DNA of 64,000 nucleotides, taken from Astrothelium macrocarpum. Taxonomy: Eukaryota; Ascomycota; Dothideomycetes; Trypetheliales; Trypetheliaceae. The first letter of the stretch is position 1. Every line of letters begins with the position of its first letter. The notes under the pieces were generated by a model. It did not search any database and was not told the origin of the DNA. It worked only from the letters and a program-made list of their open reading frames with translations. A program made the position numbers and the translations under genes. The stretch lies in contig JAGEMR010000010.1 of NCBI GenBank assembly GCA_021030915.1, positions 434,001 to 498,000 on the forward strand, read 5' to 3'. This document shows positions 9,983-22,467 of the stretch, piece after piece.

Positions 9983-12462
9983 ATGACGTTGGCTGAAGCA
10001 AGCCCTTTTCCACCTGCGCCTGGTCCTGCCTTGGGCAAAGCGATCATGGACGAGCGCAAGCGACCTTCCGTCTCTGACCCTGACGATATTGCGCCGCCTG
10101 CCAAAAAACATGCTCCTACCGTCAATGGCAGCAAAAGCCAGGCTGATGCCGATTTGCCTTGGAAAGATGAGATTGATGTACGCCAATCTTCTGATTCAGC
10201 CCATGAACGCCTCAACACTTCTCTCAACTGTTTACTGGGCATCCTACTGATTCATTCTTGACATCAATAGCGCTACCAGAAAGATGCCATTCTTCGTCAA
10301 ATGAAAGAATACAAGCGCGAAAAGATTCTGCTAGAGTCTCAGGTTACCGATCTAACGAAGCGATCCCTCTACCATGATGATCACCTGCGCATCATAGATG
10401 TCTGGTTTACACAGGTTGGTTTGACTCGCGGCAAAAACATGCATGTTATTGACTTGAGTTATCCACAGTTACTCGACGAAATAGCTGTATTAGCAAACGA
10501 TCTTGACGTGGCTAGTTTTCCAAAAGAAACTGGTGAGAAGACCTACAATCTATATTGTCCGAGCTTCGTGCAAGAGGCTGATTGGATCATCCAGAGAACA
10601 TTCCATTTCATTCCTCTTTGCTTTTCGAAGGCAACGAAAAGTTTCAGGAACATATTTCCTCCAGATCAGACAAGATCAAGACAGCAATGAAGGCGCTGTT
10701 TGAAAAGATTCCTGTGGCATCCCCAGAAGTCAGAGATCTTCAGACCCGCCTCTCCAGCTTATTGGCTACTGAAAAAGCTCATGTTACAGAACTCCATCGC
10801 ATTACCACTGCGAATAAGCAATTATCCGACAGACTCGAAACTGCATCGTATCGCTACTTGCTCGCCGAGAAGAAATTCGATAGAGCAAAAAGCAGTGCAG
10901 TTCAAAAATTAGAAAGACAAGCAACACAGAGCGTACGCAGTGATTCTGGAGCAGGTGTCGGTGGCGATGGTACTACGGTGAAGCAAGAGCTCCCAAATGG
11001 CATCTTGGAAGATGGTGATTCTATCCTTGAGGCTACAGTTGCACAAAAAGAGGCAGTGGCTGCATCCGAAAAGAGATCAGAACAGTTGCAGCAGCTCGAG
11101 TTTGAGAATAAAAAGCTGACCGAGGAACTCACGTCTTTGGACATTCGCATGACATCATTGAGTGATGAAGACTATTCCAAGACAGATTTGTTCAAGCTCG
11201 CCAAGTCACAGCAAGAAGATCTTATCAAGCGGATCAATGATTTGGAGGCCACCAATATCCAATTGAGGGAGGAAGTCCAGAAATTTCAGGTTGAACGATC
11301 CTCATATCGTGAACGACTAGACGAAGACAGTCGCGCAACCATTGCTGACTCAGAAGTTTCATTAGCGCGTGCAGAGACGGATCTGGCGCGTGTGCGAAAC
11401 TTGCGTGATGAATTGGTGGCTGATCAAGCCATACGTAAAGCAACTGAATCTCAACAACGGACCGCCGAAAATCACATGAAAAGTCTTGCGGAAACGAGAC
11501 TCGACCGAATTAACGCCCTGGAGAAGGAGGTAGAGCGGCTCAAGCTACAACTCGGAGACGGCGATCTTGGTGAGACGGACGTGGCACTGGACAGCATGTC
11601 ATTGGATGAGCTCAAGAAAAAAGCCGCCAGCCTGCAAAAGGAATACAATTTTCTCAACGCCGAGTTGCAGTCTATGGAAGCGGCATTCAAAAAGGCATCT
11701 GCTTTGAGCAATAAAAAAGTCACGGATGCAATAAACTCCGAAGAGCTAGTAGCAAAATTGACCGCAGAAAAAGCCAAGGCAGAACAAAAGTATTTTGCTA
11801 CTATGAAGCTCAAAGAGACCAGGGAAACCGAAAACCGCACACTTCGTAATCAGAACAGTAAAAGCTCGGAAATCATTGCAACACTAAAAGACAATGCCGC
11901 AAGTCGTGAGCAGTTGGCTGACAAGCTTGAGAAACAACTATATGAGACAAAAGATGCCTTGACCAATATGGCAAACCAACAGCGCACATCTCAGCAGAAA
12001 TTTGTGGAGCAAGGATTTGTGTGTGATGAGCTAAAGAACCAAATGAATGAACTCAAGAAGTACGTTACAGTCAAGGACTCGACGACTTTGGCAGCAACAC
12101 AGGCCCAGCGGAAAGTTGAGGTTGAGGTTGAGGCCCTGAAATCACGACTGCAAGATACTCAAAAGAGCCTTGAGGGATGGAAGAAGAAAGGCCTAGGCAA
12201 TCAGAGCGACGAGGAAGTAATGCTTCGTGTAAGTTCATCCATAAGTCTCAGTCGAGTAAACAGCTAAGGCAAACCAACCGCTCATCAGTCCATCGCGCTT
12301 TGTGGAGTCTGTCATAAAAATTTCAAAAACACGGCGCTGAAATCTTGTGGTCACGTCTTTTGTGAGGAATGTGTCAATGACAGGCTCACGTCCCGCATGC
12401 GAAAGTGTCCGCTTTGTGGAAAGGCATTCGGTAGCAACGACTCGATGCACGTCACCCTTTGA
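9983..12462 (+). CDS. BRE1: E3 ubiquitin ligase Bre1 (histone H2B)
   Basis: Five exons by my splicing: 9983-10177, 10271-10414, 10469-10532, 10595-12228 and 12289-12462, giving 736 aa. With Rad6, Bre1 monoubiquitinates histone H2B in transcribed chromatin. The N-terminal part shows the conserved YQKDAILRQMKEYKREK and YHDDHLRIIDVWFTQ segments, then LLFEGNEKFQEH. The middle is almost continuous heptad-type coiled coil rich in Lys/Glu/Gln. The last exon encodes the C3HC4 RING (about residues 684-722: CGVCHKNF, CGHVFCEECV, CPLCGKAFG), followed by the typical C-terminal end. An alternative start is the ATG at 10046 (MDERKRP), which resembles other fungal Bre1 N termini. The second intron is 54 nt, a multiple of three and free of stops, so its retention would add 18 residues. 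Confidence 0.93.
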
Positions 12463-12878
12463 GCCCTTACTCTTAACTTTTCTTGAGCGGGAAACCCGTT
12501 GAGCCGACAAATACCCGCTATTTCGATGTGTATACTCTTGAGATCTTCACTTCTTTTCCGGGCGGACCTATTGTGGAGACCTGGTCGGCATTGAGATTGA
12601 TTATTACAGCCAATCCTGTTGGCACGTTGGGGCAGAGGAATTCCAAAGACTTAGTGGATGGCGTGAATGTAAGATACTGATACAGTGCCGACATTGACCT
12701 TCTTGTGTGGCATTTGAGATGGCAGGGGGGTGTCCTTGTTTCTGCCGGAAAGCTCGTGCCAGGTAGCGCTGGGTCGAATAATTGACAAAAGAATTTAGCG
12801 AGGTAGAAATGTTTCAAAGTCATGAAATTCGAACTTGATGCCACGAATCGAAACGTGCGTCGGCTTGAAGATTCTATT
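12463..12878. other. Convergent intergenic region BRE1 / hydrolase
   Basis: A 416-bp gap between facing stop codons, presumably both 3' UTRs. A plus-strand open stretch at 12483-12680 without an ATG start looks somewhat protein-like (IFTSFPGGPIVETW), but I could not assign it to a family or a gene. Confidence 0.4.
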
Positions 12879-14496
12879 CTATGAATTCGGTTGTTGGGAG
12901 GATACGGCATCCAAGACATAACGAAAAACTTTCTCTGCGACTGGGATGCTATGGGCTGTTTCGATGGTCAGTATATACTTCTCCAATGAGTCATCAGAAC
13001 TTACTTAGACAAAAAGCGTGGCTCATTCCTATGTGATCGTCAACCTCCATGTGTGGCTTCCTCCTTCCTTTGCCTGTCTTCCGATCTCCATCAACAATGC
13101 GATCGTATGCACGGGTGCTTATCAATGTATCACGAGTGTGATTTGCAATCCAGTGGTCATTTTGAGCAAACAAGAAATACAAGGACGTGGAGTTCTCTTG
13201 CGAAAAACTAGCTGGGATGTTCTTGGAATCTGAGTCTGTTGTGGTGGGCGAATCGGATTGGGTCGAAGGAAGGGAAGAGTCGGAAATTGAGGTGCCCCAA
13301 ATCTCCTCATCCCATTTATCGATTGTTATTTCGTGGAGTTCATCGCGGCCTAAGTGCCTATTGGCCTTTCAATCAACCACATCGTGCCTTGTGCAGCCAC
13401 TCGCTTTCCAGTAACCAAGAACAAATAACTTACAAGGCCTGAGTTACTCCCATTGGACTCTGGAGAAAATATGCTGTGATCTGAGCTCCATACATTGGCA
13501 TCCCCATTGCCAATTCAATCAGACGCCAGAGAAAGCCAACTGGACAGAATCTTGTAGCAAGTTGAACAATGCCGCCAAAGGTACTCGCAAAAGACGGGTG
13601 CAACACCCAGCCCTTAGTCAAGTCAGTCTCTACGCATAGGTTGTTAAAGAGCATGTGCAATCATCAATCAAATGAGATACTGAAAGAGAGCCAGACATTA
13701 CTGACAAGGTGGTTCTTGATCATTGCAATATGCAAATGAGAAGAACAGTAGAGAGAAGAACATACCGCATATGCTACAGCTTTCTTTCCGGATGGTGAGC
13801 CGGCCAGGTCAAAAACTGTAGGACATATATTCACAACACCAAGAAAGTCGAAATCGCCATCGCGCATGTTATAGACTGAGTCGTTTCCTTGATTTTTGCG
13901 AGATTGGAAGCCGTCTTGAAAGTCAGTCCCAGCTATGTATCTTCGTAGAACGAATACGAATGTATAGATTTACCTTTCCTACGCTCATTACGGCGTCGTA
14001 GAAGCTCAAGATTGATGTATGTGCCCAGCGAGTGACCAACAAGAATTATCTGTACGGGCTTGGGCAACCCCATGCCAACTCTGGCCTCTGCGCTGTTTTG
14101 TGCAGCGTCACGCGTTACATCATCGTGAATCTCATCGTGATATCTTTGCCCTTCTATCCTTTTCACGGTCTCATGCAGAGCATTCTCGACATACTCAATC
14201 TGATCCCGAAGTCCCAGTGGAAGGCGGCTTTTCAGTGTTGGATCTTCATCGAAATCATTGCGGGAGTTCCGTGCTCCATATCCGGCAAGATTTCGGCCAT
14301 AGATATGCAGGTTGTAACCAGCAAGCACATTATCATGAGCCTGTCCAGATGGTCTCAAAAGAAGACCATAGAGATGGGTGAGAAAAGTGCGATAGTACTC
14401 GATAAGACCAGGGTTACCGCTGACGAAGAAAATAAGGAGATCGGATTTGGATCTCGACGCTGCCGAAAGATCGTGTAAGTATACCTCACAGTCCAT
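12879..14496 (-). CDS. Lipid droplet-associated serine hydrolase (LDAH-like)
   Basis: Five exons on the minus strand: 14496-13974, 13914-13766, 13612-13434, 13357-13005 and 12955-12879, 426 aa. This is an alpha/beta hydrolase of the LDAH family (DUF2305; yeast YOR059C and relatives), associated with lipid droplets; the physiological substrate is uncertain. Visible landmarks: FFVSGNPGLIEYY near residue 25 (oxyanion-loop region), the nucleophile elbow GHSLG in IILVGHSLGTYINLELL, CPTVFDLAGSPSGKK, FLQSPMGVTQAL, and the acid/histidine region FAQNDHW followed by HAFCLTHS. Every exon junction keeps frame, and the spliced product aligns with the family order throughout. Ser in GHSLG and His in HAFC are the likely catalytic residues. 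It is tail-to-tail with BRE1 and 357 bp from CTR9. Confidence 0.88.
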
Positions 14497-14853
14497 GTTG
14501 AGAGGTAGCGTTCGATTTAGGCATTATCAATAACGGTCGAGAGTGCTAAATTGAAGCACGCCCGTCCCGCGCTACTCAAGGAAGACCACCAACCCAGTCA
14601 GCGGAAGAAATTACGATTTAAAGGTATTCATTGATATCGTGTTGCTTCAATGTACTTCTATTCGTATTCAGACACACGGGCGAAGGGTACGAGTACGCTT
14701 CAAGTCCAGAACATTAATCTGCAAGCTAACCAAGTACTAATACACTCTCGACATCTGGCAACGGCTACCAGTGATTGAAATAACACACATTTGGCACGCC
14801 AGTTCGCACTACTGAAGCGGATCGAATCTGATCGTTCAGAGTCTCAGCGTTGC

Positions 14854-17800
14854 TCATCCATCATCCTCCGCATCTGTGAGAGCATTGACGTCTCCCATAG
14901 AAACATCTTCGGTATTGCCATTCTCCTTTGATGCACTCACGCCTGCATCGTCATTATCCTCATCTTCGTCTTCAACGACTCGAGCGGCCTTCTTTCGTGG
15001 GGCAACCACCTCGTCCTCTTCTTCGCCAAACAAGTCGTCCCCACTCTTCGCCTCTTCCATGGGCGTATCATCATCCTGTTTCTCCGTAGTATCCCGGTCT
15101 CCATTCACTATCACTCCAGCGTCATCATCCTCATCGCTATCGACCACCAGCTCTGTCGACTTGTAGGCTTTGCCAGGCTTCGGTTTCCGCTCTGCAAGCC
15201 GCCTCTTCTTCCGCGGCTTCTCCTTCCGCGGCCGCTCTGCGCCATCAACATCACTGCTCGCCGGCGTAGCAGCGCTGACCTCGCTGCGTCCGCGACTCCT
15301 TCTGCCGCCGCCTTCCGAGCCGGACGCGTCAGACTCGTCCTCGACACCCTTCTTCTTCCGCTTCCCGGGCTTGCGTTTCACCCGCTTCCGCCGCTCGCCC
15401 GTCTCGCTATCCGTCGTCATCTCCGCCTCCTCTCGCCGTCTTTCCTCCTCCATTCGCTGTTCTGCTAGCTCCCGATCTCGCTCTTCCATGCGGCGCCGCT
15501 CCTCGGCAATCTTGCGTCGCTGCTCCGCGGCCACCGCCTCGCGCTGCCGCTGCTCTTCTGCTCGAGCTCGCAGCTCCGCATCGCGCGTTTCGCGAGCGAC
15601 CCGTAACCGTTCTGCGTTGCGGCTTTCGTATTCACGCTGGTTCTGCAGCGCACGGTCAAGTTGCTTGCGCATCGTATTACGACCCATGTTCGCGCGCTGC
15701 TCAAGGTCGTGTGGTGGGAAGGGTGGATGAGGGGATTTGGCAATGGCAGTGAAGGATTCAATGGCTTCGTTCAGTCCGGCTTGGGCGGCTTCGACCTCGG
15801 CGAGAGTGCGCTGTGCCTCGGGAAGAGTGAATATGAGTTGAGCAAGTTGGATTTGAACAAAGGCAATGTTGAATTGGAGGTAGATCTCTTCGGGCCGAAC
15901 TTCAAGTGCCTAGCTTATGGGTCAGAATGTCTTTCATAAAAGTTGGAGAGGATTACTGTACCCGCTGAGAGTACTCAAGAGCAGTCTTCATCGCTTGAAT
16001 ACTCTTCTCATGCTTGCCTCGTAGAAACCAGACCCGTCCAAGGCAACACAGGATCGCTGGATCCCTGGCACCACCTTTTGCTAGCGCTGCTTCATACTAT
16101 TTCGATCAGCGGCAATGTACATAGGCCCAGATAATCTTTACTCACGTTCTCAATGGCTCTAGGATACTGGCGCATCTCGCCATAGACATGCCCCAAATTC
16201 ATATACACGTTTGCCTCACCCCTTACGGTCTCTCGAACCTTGCTAAAAGTTGCCAGCGCACTACCAAAATCTTTCTTGTCTTCTGCAACCGCAATGCCAA
16301 TACCTTGTGCGGCGTATGCATTCCTGGAATCCAATTGCAGAGCCTTATCGAAGAATTCAACCGCTTTCGCATATTGTTTGCTCCGCCGATCTTTCTCAGA
16401 ATCCGTGTCTCGACGCATATCCCGTGCGGAAGCCAAATAGATATTTCCCATTCCCGTGAGCGAGTATCGATCGTGCTTGTCATGATTTTGGAGGGTATGT
16501 TTGTAATGTCGCTGCTCTGCGTCTTCGGCCACATTATGTGTTCTTTTCTTGGCGCCCTTGAGATACCATCCATACAAAGCTCTGACTTCCAGATTGTTTG
16601 GCTCGGCTTGATAAAGCTCTTGGATGGCTTTTGGACCTTCGTCATGCGGGCTTGTGGTAAGCGCTATGTAAGCAAGTCGCACTTTTGCATCGGTATAGTC
16701 TTCACTACCCTGCCTGGACTTGAGTCCTTGATAAACAGCTTTTGCCTCTGTTGGTTTGCCTTCCGCTTCATAAGCACGTCCGAGGTTGTAGCTAATACTA
16801 GTGATGAGATTGTTGACGTCCTCACCAGAGTCGCCCTGGGATATTTTTACGCAGGCATTGAGTGCAGTTTCAAATAGCTGACGGGCCAGTGTGACGCGTT
16901 CTGCAGCGTAGTGAAAGCAGGCAATATTGTTCAATAATTGTGGAGGGAGATATTCTCGAAGCCCGGCCATTCTTGCAGCTTCTCGCTCAGCCTCTCGCTC
17001 TTTCTTTTCCTTCTGCTTAGCTTCGACCAACTCTTTTCGAGCTTGCACTTTGGTGCTGTCCTGCTTTTCTTGATCATCGAGCTCGGCGACATCATAATTG
17101 CCCAAGGGAAATTCCTCTTCAATACTTTCGTCAACAAAAACTCTATCGTCTTGACTAATCTCAGCAAGCTCCATTTGCTCAACTTGCTGTAGACATTGAA
17201 GGCTTTTGTCAGACTGATCGTGCTCGTAAAGTCGCGCTAGGTTGAGAAGAACTGCCGAGTCAGGTGCAGCTTTTTTCTTGGGATCTTTCCAGGACATCCG
17301 TACTCCCTCAAGATATGAGACTGCTTTCTTCAACTCGGCTGATTTATCGTCACGCATTCCGGATGACTGAGCGGCGAACACCTCTTCGGCAAACAGCGTG
17401 CCAAGTAGCGTCATAGCCTCAATATTCTTCACCTGCACCAAACCTTCCAGACGATATTTGGCGTCAGCCGTGTTTCCTTGGAGAGCTTGGATCTGTGCCA
17501 TGCCAAATTTGGCAGGCAGATAGCCTTTATTTTCACCTCCTCTTGCGAGGTCGGCTCGAGAGTAATATTCGTAGGCCTTCGATATGTCTCCTTCATAGTG
17601 CTCCTTCCGGGCAAGAAGATACCACCCATCACTGGCAATGGCATTCACATCCGTCAACTCGATAGCTCGCCGTGCTAGTCGCTCGACTTGGGCCCAAGCC
17701 TTGCGCATAAGAAAATAGCCGCCGAAGGTAGAACAAGCCAGTGGTAACCGCTCGTCCAGCTTGAATGCCTTTTGTGTATATTTCGTCATCGCAGTCTTGT

Positions 17801-18816
17801 AAATTTGTGCAAAGATAGGGTCGTTGAGCTGATATTTTGAACTTTGATCCAGGTGAAAGAGGCCCAAAAGGATATTCGCGGATTTTGAGTCTGAATTCAC
17901 TTCCAGCGCTCGTTGCCAAGCGCCTTTAGCATCATCCTTGAAGCCCAGTTGCCAGAAACAGCAGCCAATGCCAATACGTGGATCTGGATCTCTGATATGG
18001 GGTGCTTGTTCAAGTATCATCTGATAGCCTTGTAGAGCATCGGCAAACCTGCCGAGAGAGAACTGCGCTCGGGCTTTTCCCATTACGGCCATCATGTTCC
18101 TGGAATTAGCCCTGATGGCGTTGTCGAATGATGCCGATGCTTGTCGCAGCATGTCTATGCGCTCTGCATCTTGACCAGTTCTGGAGGGTTGCGAGGCTCG
18201 AAGAAGGTATAGCACACCGCGAGCAAGATGAAGAGGAGCATATGAGGGACTGATGCGAGAAGCGTCGTTGAGCGTGCTAGTTGCAAGCTGTAGGTAGAAA
18301 TCTTTGGTGCGAGCTTCGGATGCTAATTGACCCTCTGTAGTCTCCGAATTAGGGACACTCCTCTCGCAATCTTGTAAGCGTTAATGTATCAGACTTACCA
18401 GGCTTGACTCTGGGCGCCTCTCGACACTTCCACAGATACAGCCAACATAGCGCGCCGAGAAGGCTCAATCTTTCCTCAGTCCCCCTTGTTCCTGCTTTTT
18501 CTCTCAAACTTGCCAGGCCTTTGGTCACCATCTCAATAGCATGGTCCACCTTGCGCTGCTTTGCATACGCCAGCGCAATCACCATCCAATATTGCTTTCC
18601 CACGCTCTCTGATTCCAAAAGCGTGCACAACTCGGTAGGATCGTCAAGGAGTTCGACGAGGGAAATCTCGACCGCTTCGTCGGCTGATTCGCCTGCTATT
18701 GGAATTTCGATCTGGGGCGGAATATCGCTAAAACGCGCGGAGACGAGTGAGTCAGCAGCATGGTGACCATTGATACCGTTGACACCGTTGGTAACGCCAT
18801 TTTGAAAAGTCGCCAT
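14854..18816 (-). CDS. CTR9: Paf1 complex subunit Ctr9 (TPR protein)
   Basis: Four exons: 18816-18399, 18334-16146, 16096-15962 and 15909-14854, 1265 aa. Ctr9 is the large scaffold of the Paf1 elongation complex, which travels with RNA polymerase II and is needed for H2B ubiquitination and H3K4 methylation. The N terminus has the conserved LVELLDDPTELCTLLE; exon joining gives APRVKPEGQLASEARTKD, then tandem TPR units over residues of about 150-900 (for example WYLLARKEHYEGD, AYAAQGIGIAVAEDK, NVYMNLGHVYGEM). The C terminus is a long Arg/Glu coiled coil followed by basic and acidic Ser-rich tails, as in other Ctr9 proteins. The first intron (64 nt) had two possible acceptors; I took the one giving VKPEGQL because the alternative makes a 28-nt intron. 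Confidence 0.94.
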
Positions 18817-19676
18817 TGCGACTAGGTTGCCGTCTAAACTAGAGGCGGATGCTGGAAAAAGGGAGTCGCGAGTCGAAGAGAGTCGGAGTGCCAGATGGCA
18901 AGGCTAGGGAAACATAGCGGAAAGGAAGGTTATCGGAACAGAAGTGAAAGGATCAGGATCAGGATCAGGCTAGGAAAAGAAAGGTGACAATAGTGGGAGG
19001 CATTGAAATGCCAAAAGAGAGGTACAATAGGTACAATAGCACTGGAAGTAGCTTTTGAGGCGATCAATGAGATCGACGGGCGGTGAAGCCCGGCAGAACC
19101 CCCAGTATGAGGCACCCTCGCTCTCTGCCTAATCACAGCTCACTTACCTCCCGGCCTATCCCAAGTAACCCCAGTATCTATTCGAAACGTCTATCACTTC
19201 CATTGTATTCCCAGTTATCATATAATATCTACGTGATAGAGAAACGAAACAGCATGCTCGCCGTGGTCAGTCCTGTTTGACCCAAGAGACCAACGATTCC
19301 ATTTCAAGTCATGCCTCCATTAACCAAATTCATCACGCATCCTCCCGCCGCGGCATCTTTCATAAAACGAAAATTCATGCTGTGGTATCATTGCAAAATC
19401 AATGGAATCCCCTCCCGGCTGTGGACAGTTCCATGATACCAGCTCTGATCGACGCATTTCGTTTTTCGCAGTGCTCCCAAGTCCTTAAGTACTTCAGAGT
19501 CAAAAGTAAAAAGTCGCTCGCTCCATCTTCAAGACACGAATCTTTCCAAGTGATATGAGAATTGACAATTCAACGCCCCTCCGCGCTGGATAAGTCGACT
19601 GCCTCGGTTCCTCCGCCACTCCGGAACTGTAAGCTGCTTGCACAGGTAATCTTCCCTTCCGTTCTGCCCTTTTCAT
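18817..19676. other. Intergenic, CTR9 upstream / CLA4 downstream
   Basis: An 860-bp gap without coding signal. The part next to 18817 is the CTR9 promoter. It contains a short direct repeat of GGATCA (three copies, 18950-18967) and a duplicated nonamer GTACAATAG near 19022-19039. The part next to 19677 is the CLA4 3' region. Confidence 0.5.
18950..18969. repeat. (GGATCA)3 microsatellite
   Basis: Three perfect tandem copies of a hexamer, about 135 bp upstream of the CTR9 start codon. Probably a simple-sequence repeat; no function is implied. Confidence 0.6.
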
Positions 19677-22467
19677 CTAATGTGATGACTGCTTTCTGAA
19701 TTTCAACAAATCTGCCAAACTTGCAAGCGAGCAGCCGTGTCTTAAGAATTCGTGTCCCATCAACTCGCTTGCCGTTGCTCGACTCTTGACATCCACACAT
19801 AGGCATACGCTCAAGAAAGCCTTGAGTTCCTTGCTCAGTCGGTCTGGTTTCTTCAATCTTGGCGTCCCATTCGTAGCAATCAAGTAAAGTGCCTTTAGTG
19901 GTTCCTCGTTAAGGTATGGGGGCTCCGACTCGATCATTTCAATCGCCATGATACCCAGAGACCAGATATCTACTTTGGATCCGTACTCCTTTTGCTTGAC
20001 AACTTCTGGTGCCATCCAGTATGGCGTACCAACCATAGTAGCACGCTTGTTCCGTTGCTCTGTAAGCTTGGCACAGAACCCAAAGTCGGTGATTTTAACG
20101 TTGCCTCGTCCATCAAGGAGGACATTGTCGGACTTGATATCACGGTGAATGATGTTCTGAGAATGTAAATGCTCAAGACCTTTGCATGTCTAGGGATCGT
20201 GTTAGCCGTCAGTACCAGCTGGGTTTACAAAAGATCAACTCACCTCTATACAGATCGTCGAAATCTGGTCTTCTTGAATCGAAGGGTTGTTGTCAATGAT
20301 ATCTGTCAAAGCACCTCCCTCCATAAACTCCATCACCACCCACAATTCGCTGTTCTCCTCTTGCAGGAAAGCATCCAAGAAATTGACAATGTTTGGATGC
20401 TTACTATCTTTCATGACTACAATCTCATTTACAATCAGCTCCTTGCGCGGTTGGTTCCGTAGATCCATTTGCTTGATCGCGACTTGTGCGCGAGGTCCTT
20501 GTTGCCGTAAAATTTCGCGTGCGGTTGGGGAGGGGGCAGTCTCCTTGATTCGTGCGACATACACTGATCCAGAAGCGCCCTGACCAATTTTCTTTTGCTT
20601 ATTATACGAGTCCAATGGTCGATCCTTGCTCACTACATCCCGCAACCTTGCCATAACCTCTGCCTCAGACATGCTAGACATGCGGACATCTTTACGAGGA
20701 GGATCAGCCTTTTTGGAAAGCGCCTCTTCTGCTTTACGCACACCGTCAGGTTGCTGCTGATTTTGTGCCTGTTTGTTTACGACAAGCGGCTTGACTTGAC
20801 CGCCCGCACTTGGTGGAGCGCGCTGTTGAGTCTGACTTGCACCATTGGTCGGTAGTCGTGCACCATTCTGACTAGTTGCGGTAGGAATCTTAGTACCTGG
20901 TTGTGTGCGAGGTTGTGAGCTCGGCATGGGCTTCACGGCGAGAGGCTTCGAATAAGGAGCGCCATTGGCATTAGTGGGAGCACCTGGAGCAGGTCGTTGA
21001 GCTTGCACCTGGCGCAAGGAGCTTGGGGTTTGTTGACGATCCCGAGTACCGTTAGGTGTAGAGGGAGCGGGTCGTGTGGGATTATAACGGGCCGGCGAGT
21101 TAGCAGATGAAGGCGATGGCTCAGGGTCTGCCCCATAACCTCCCAATTCTTGCTTGGCCATTGGTTGTCTCGTCTTTGGTATAGAAGCATTATAAGCAGC
21201 CAACTCATCACGCTCCCTCCTCTCATCTTCTTCTCTTTGTCGCTCGCGTTCTCGTTGCTGCCGGCGAGCCTCTTCATCCTGTCTTCGCTTACGTTCAACT
21301 TCCTGTTCCCGAGCTGCGGATGCAGCATCTTGAAGTTCTGTAGCTCGGGATGCAGTGGGGACGCGTTCCATTGGAGGCCGTTGCAATGCGGGTGATGGGC
21401 TTGGGTTGCGAAGAGAACTATCACTGTACATCCTGGGGAACCCATTTGGGGGCTGTGGTCTTGGGGGTGCAATCGAAGCGCCACCGCCGTAACCCATATT
21501 TCCCATCGACCTGTCATTTTGCGGGGCCATGGTTGAGCTGGGGTAGCCTTGTCCATCTTCACTGCGCTTCACGAGCTTTTCGGTATAAAATTCGAGAACC
21601 TCAAGGACAGCTTTGGGATTCTGCTTGTAGTCTTCCTTGGTGATGGCCGAGGCTGTCAGGAGGCGCTCCCATTCCTGAGGCAAACCTGTAAAGGCTCCAC
21701 TATTTGGATCAAATCCAACATGAACACGATGAGAAAAGCCAGTGGGAAGGCTAACGCCGCCCATACTTGGGCACCGCTCGTAGATACAATCAATCCAGTC
21801 ATAGACCTCGTTATCCGTCTCAAGTTTGCATATGATTACCTTGGTAGGACCGTCTTTGGGTGCGGGAGACGTTGTGCCTGAAGCCTGGGCTGTTCGCTCG
21901 ATTTCAAAGGAGTATGGATGTGCTTCAGATCGCTGGACATTTGTGACATCGCGTAGCTGGATGGTGAATGACACTTTGGAGGTGTTGTTGCTCTTGAGGA
22001 AATCCAATTGATGTTCCCGCAAGACCAAAAATCGATCTGACCAGAGTTTCAAAAAGCCACCTTCTTCCCTCACCTTTGCCCATCCGTCCTTGGCGACTCG
22101 ATAAGCCCCTCCTTCTCCAGAGGTCTGGCGGAGCGAGAAGGAGGACGAAGAGTTTGTGCTCGACGGGGACATACTCAATGTTGACATGTTGCCTGGAAGA
22201 TTTGTGACTGACGGTGTGAGCGAGAGATTGGGTTTGGGACGGTCAGTAGGTGGACGCGGCGCAGGACCTGGATTCATGAACTGGCCTGGTCCGTAGATTC
22301 TGAACGCCACAAGGTTAGCCAGCCTATCCAATTCGAATTTGCAATAATGCTAGAAGATCGAGACCAAGGTGGACTGAAGCAAGGGACAAGGCGCAAGGCT
22401 CTTTCCCCTTTGTTTCTGCCTGGTTCATGCGGAAAAGGGCAACGTACTGTGAGGCTTGGGATGCCAT
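19677..22467 (-). CDS. CLA4: PAK-family serine/threonine kinase Cla4
   Basis: Three exons: 22467-22448 (only 20 nt), 22299-20244 and 20189-19677, 862 aa. Cla4 is a Cdc42/Rac effector kinase that controls polarity, septation and hyphal growth. The presence of a PH domain (about residues 76-185: KDGWAKVREEGG, WSDRFLVLREHQLDFLK) before the CRIB motif (LPTGFSHRVHVGFDPNSG, about 190-230) separates Cla4 from Ste20. A long Pro/Gln/Ser-rich linker follows, then the kinase domain from about 575: IGQGASGSVYVA, HRDIKSDNVLL, DFGFCAK and GTPYWMAPEV. The tiny first exon encodes MASQAS plus two bases and joins in frame to IYGPGQFMNPGPAPRP through a 148-nt intron; an alternative is that translation starts at the Met inside that motif. 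Confidence 0.93.
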
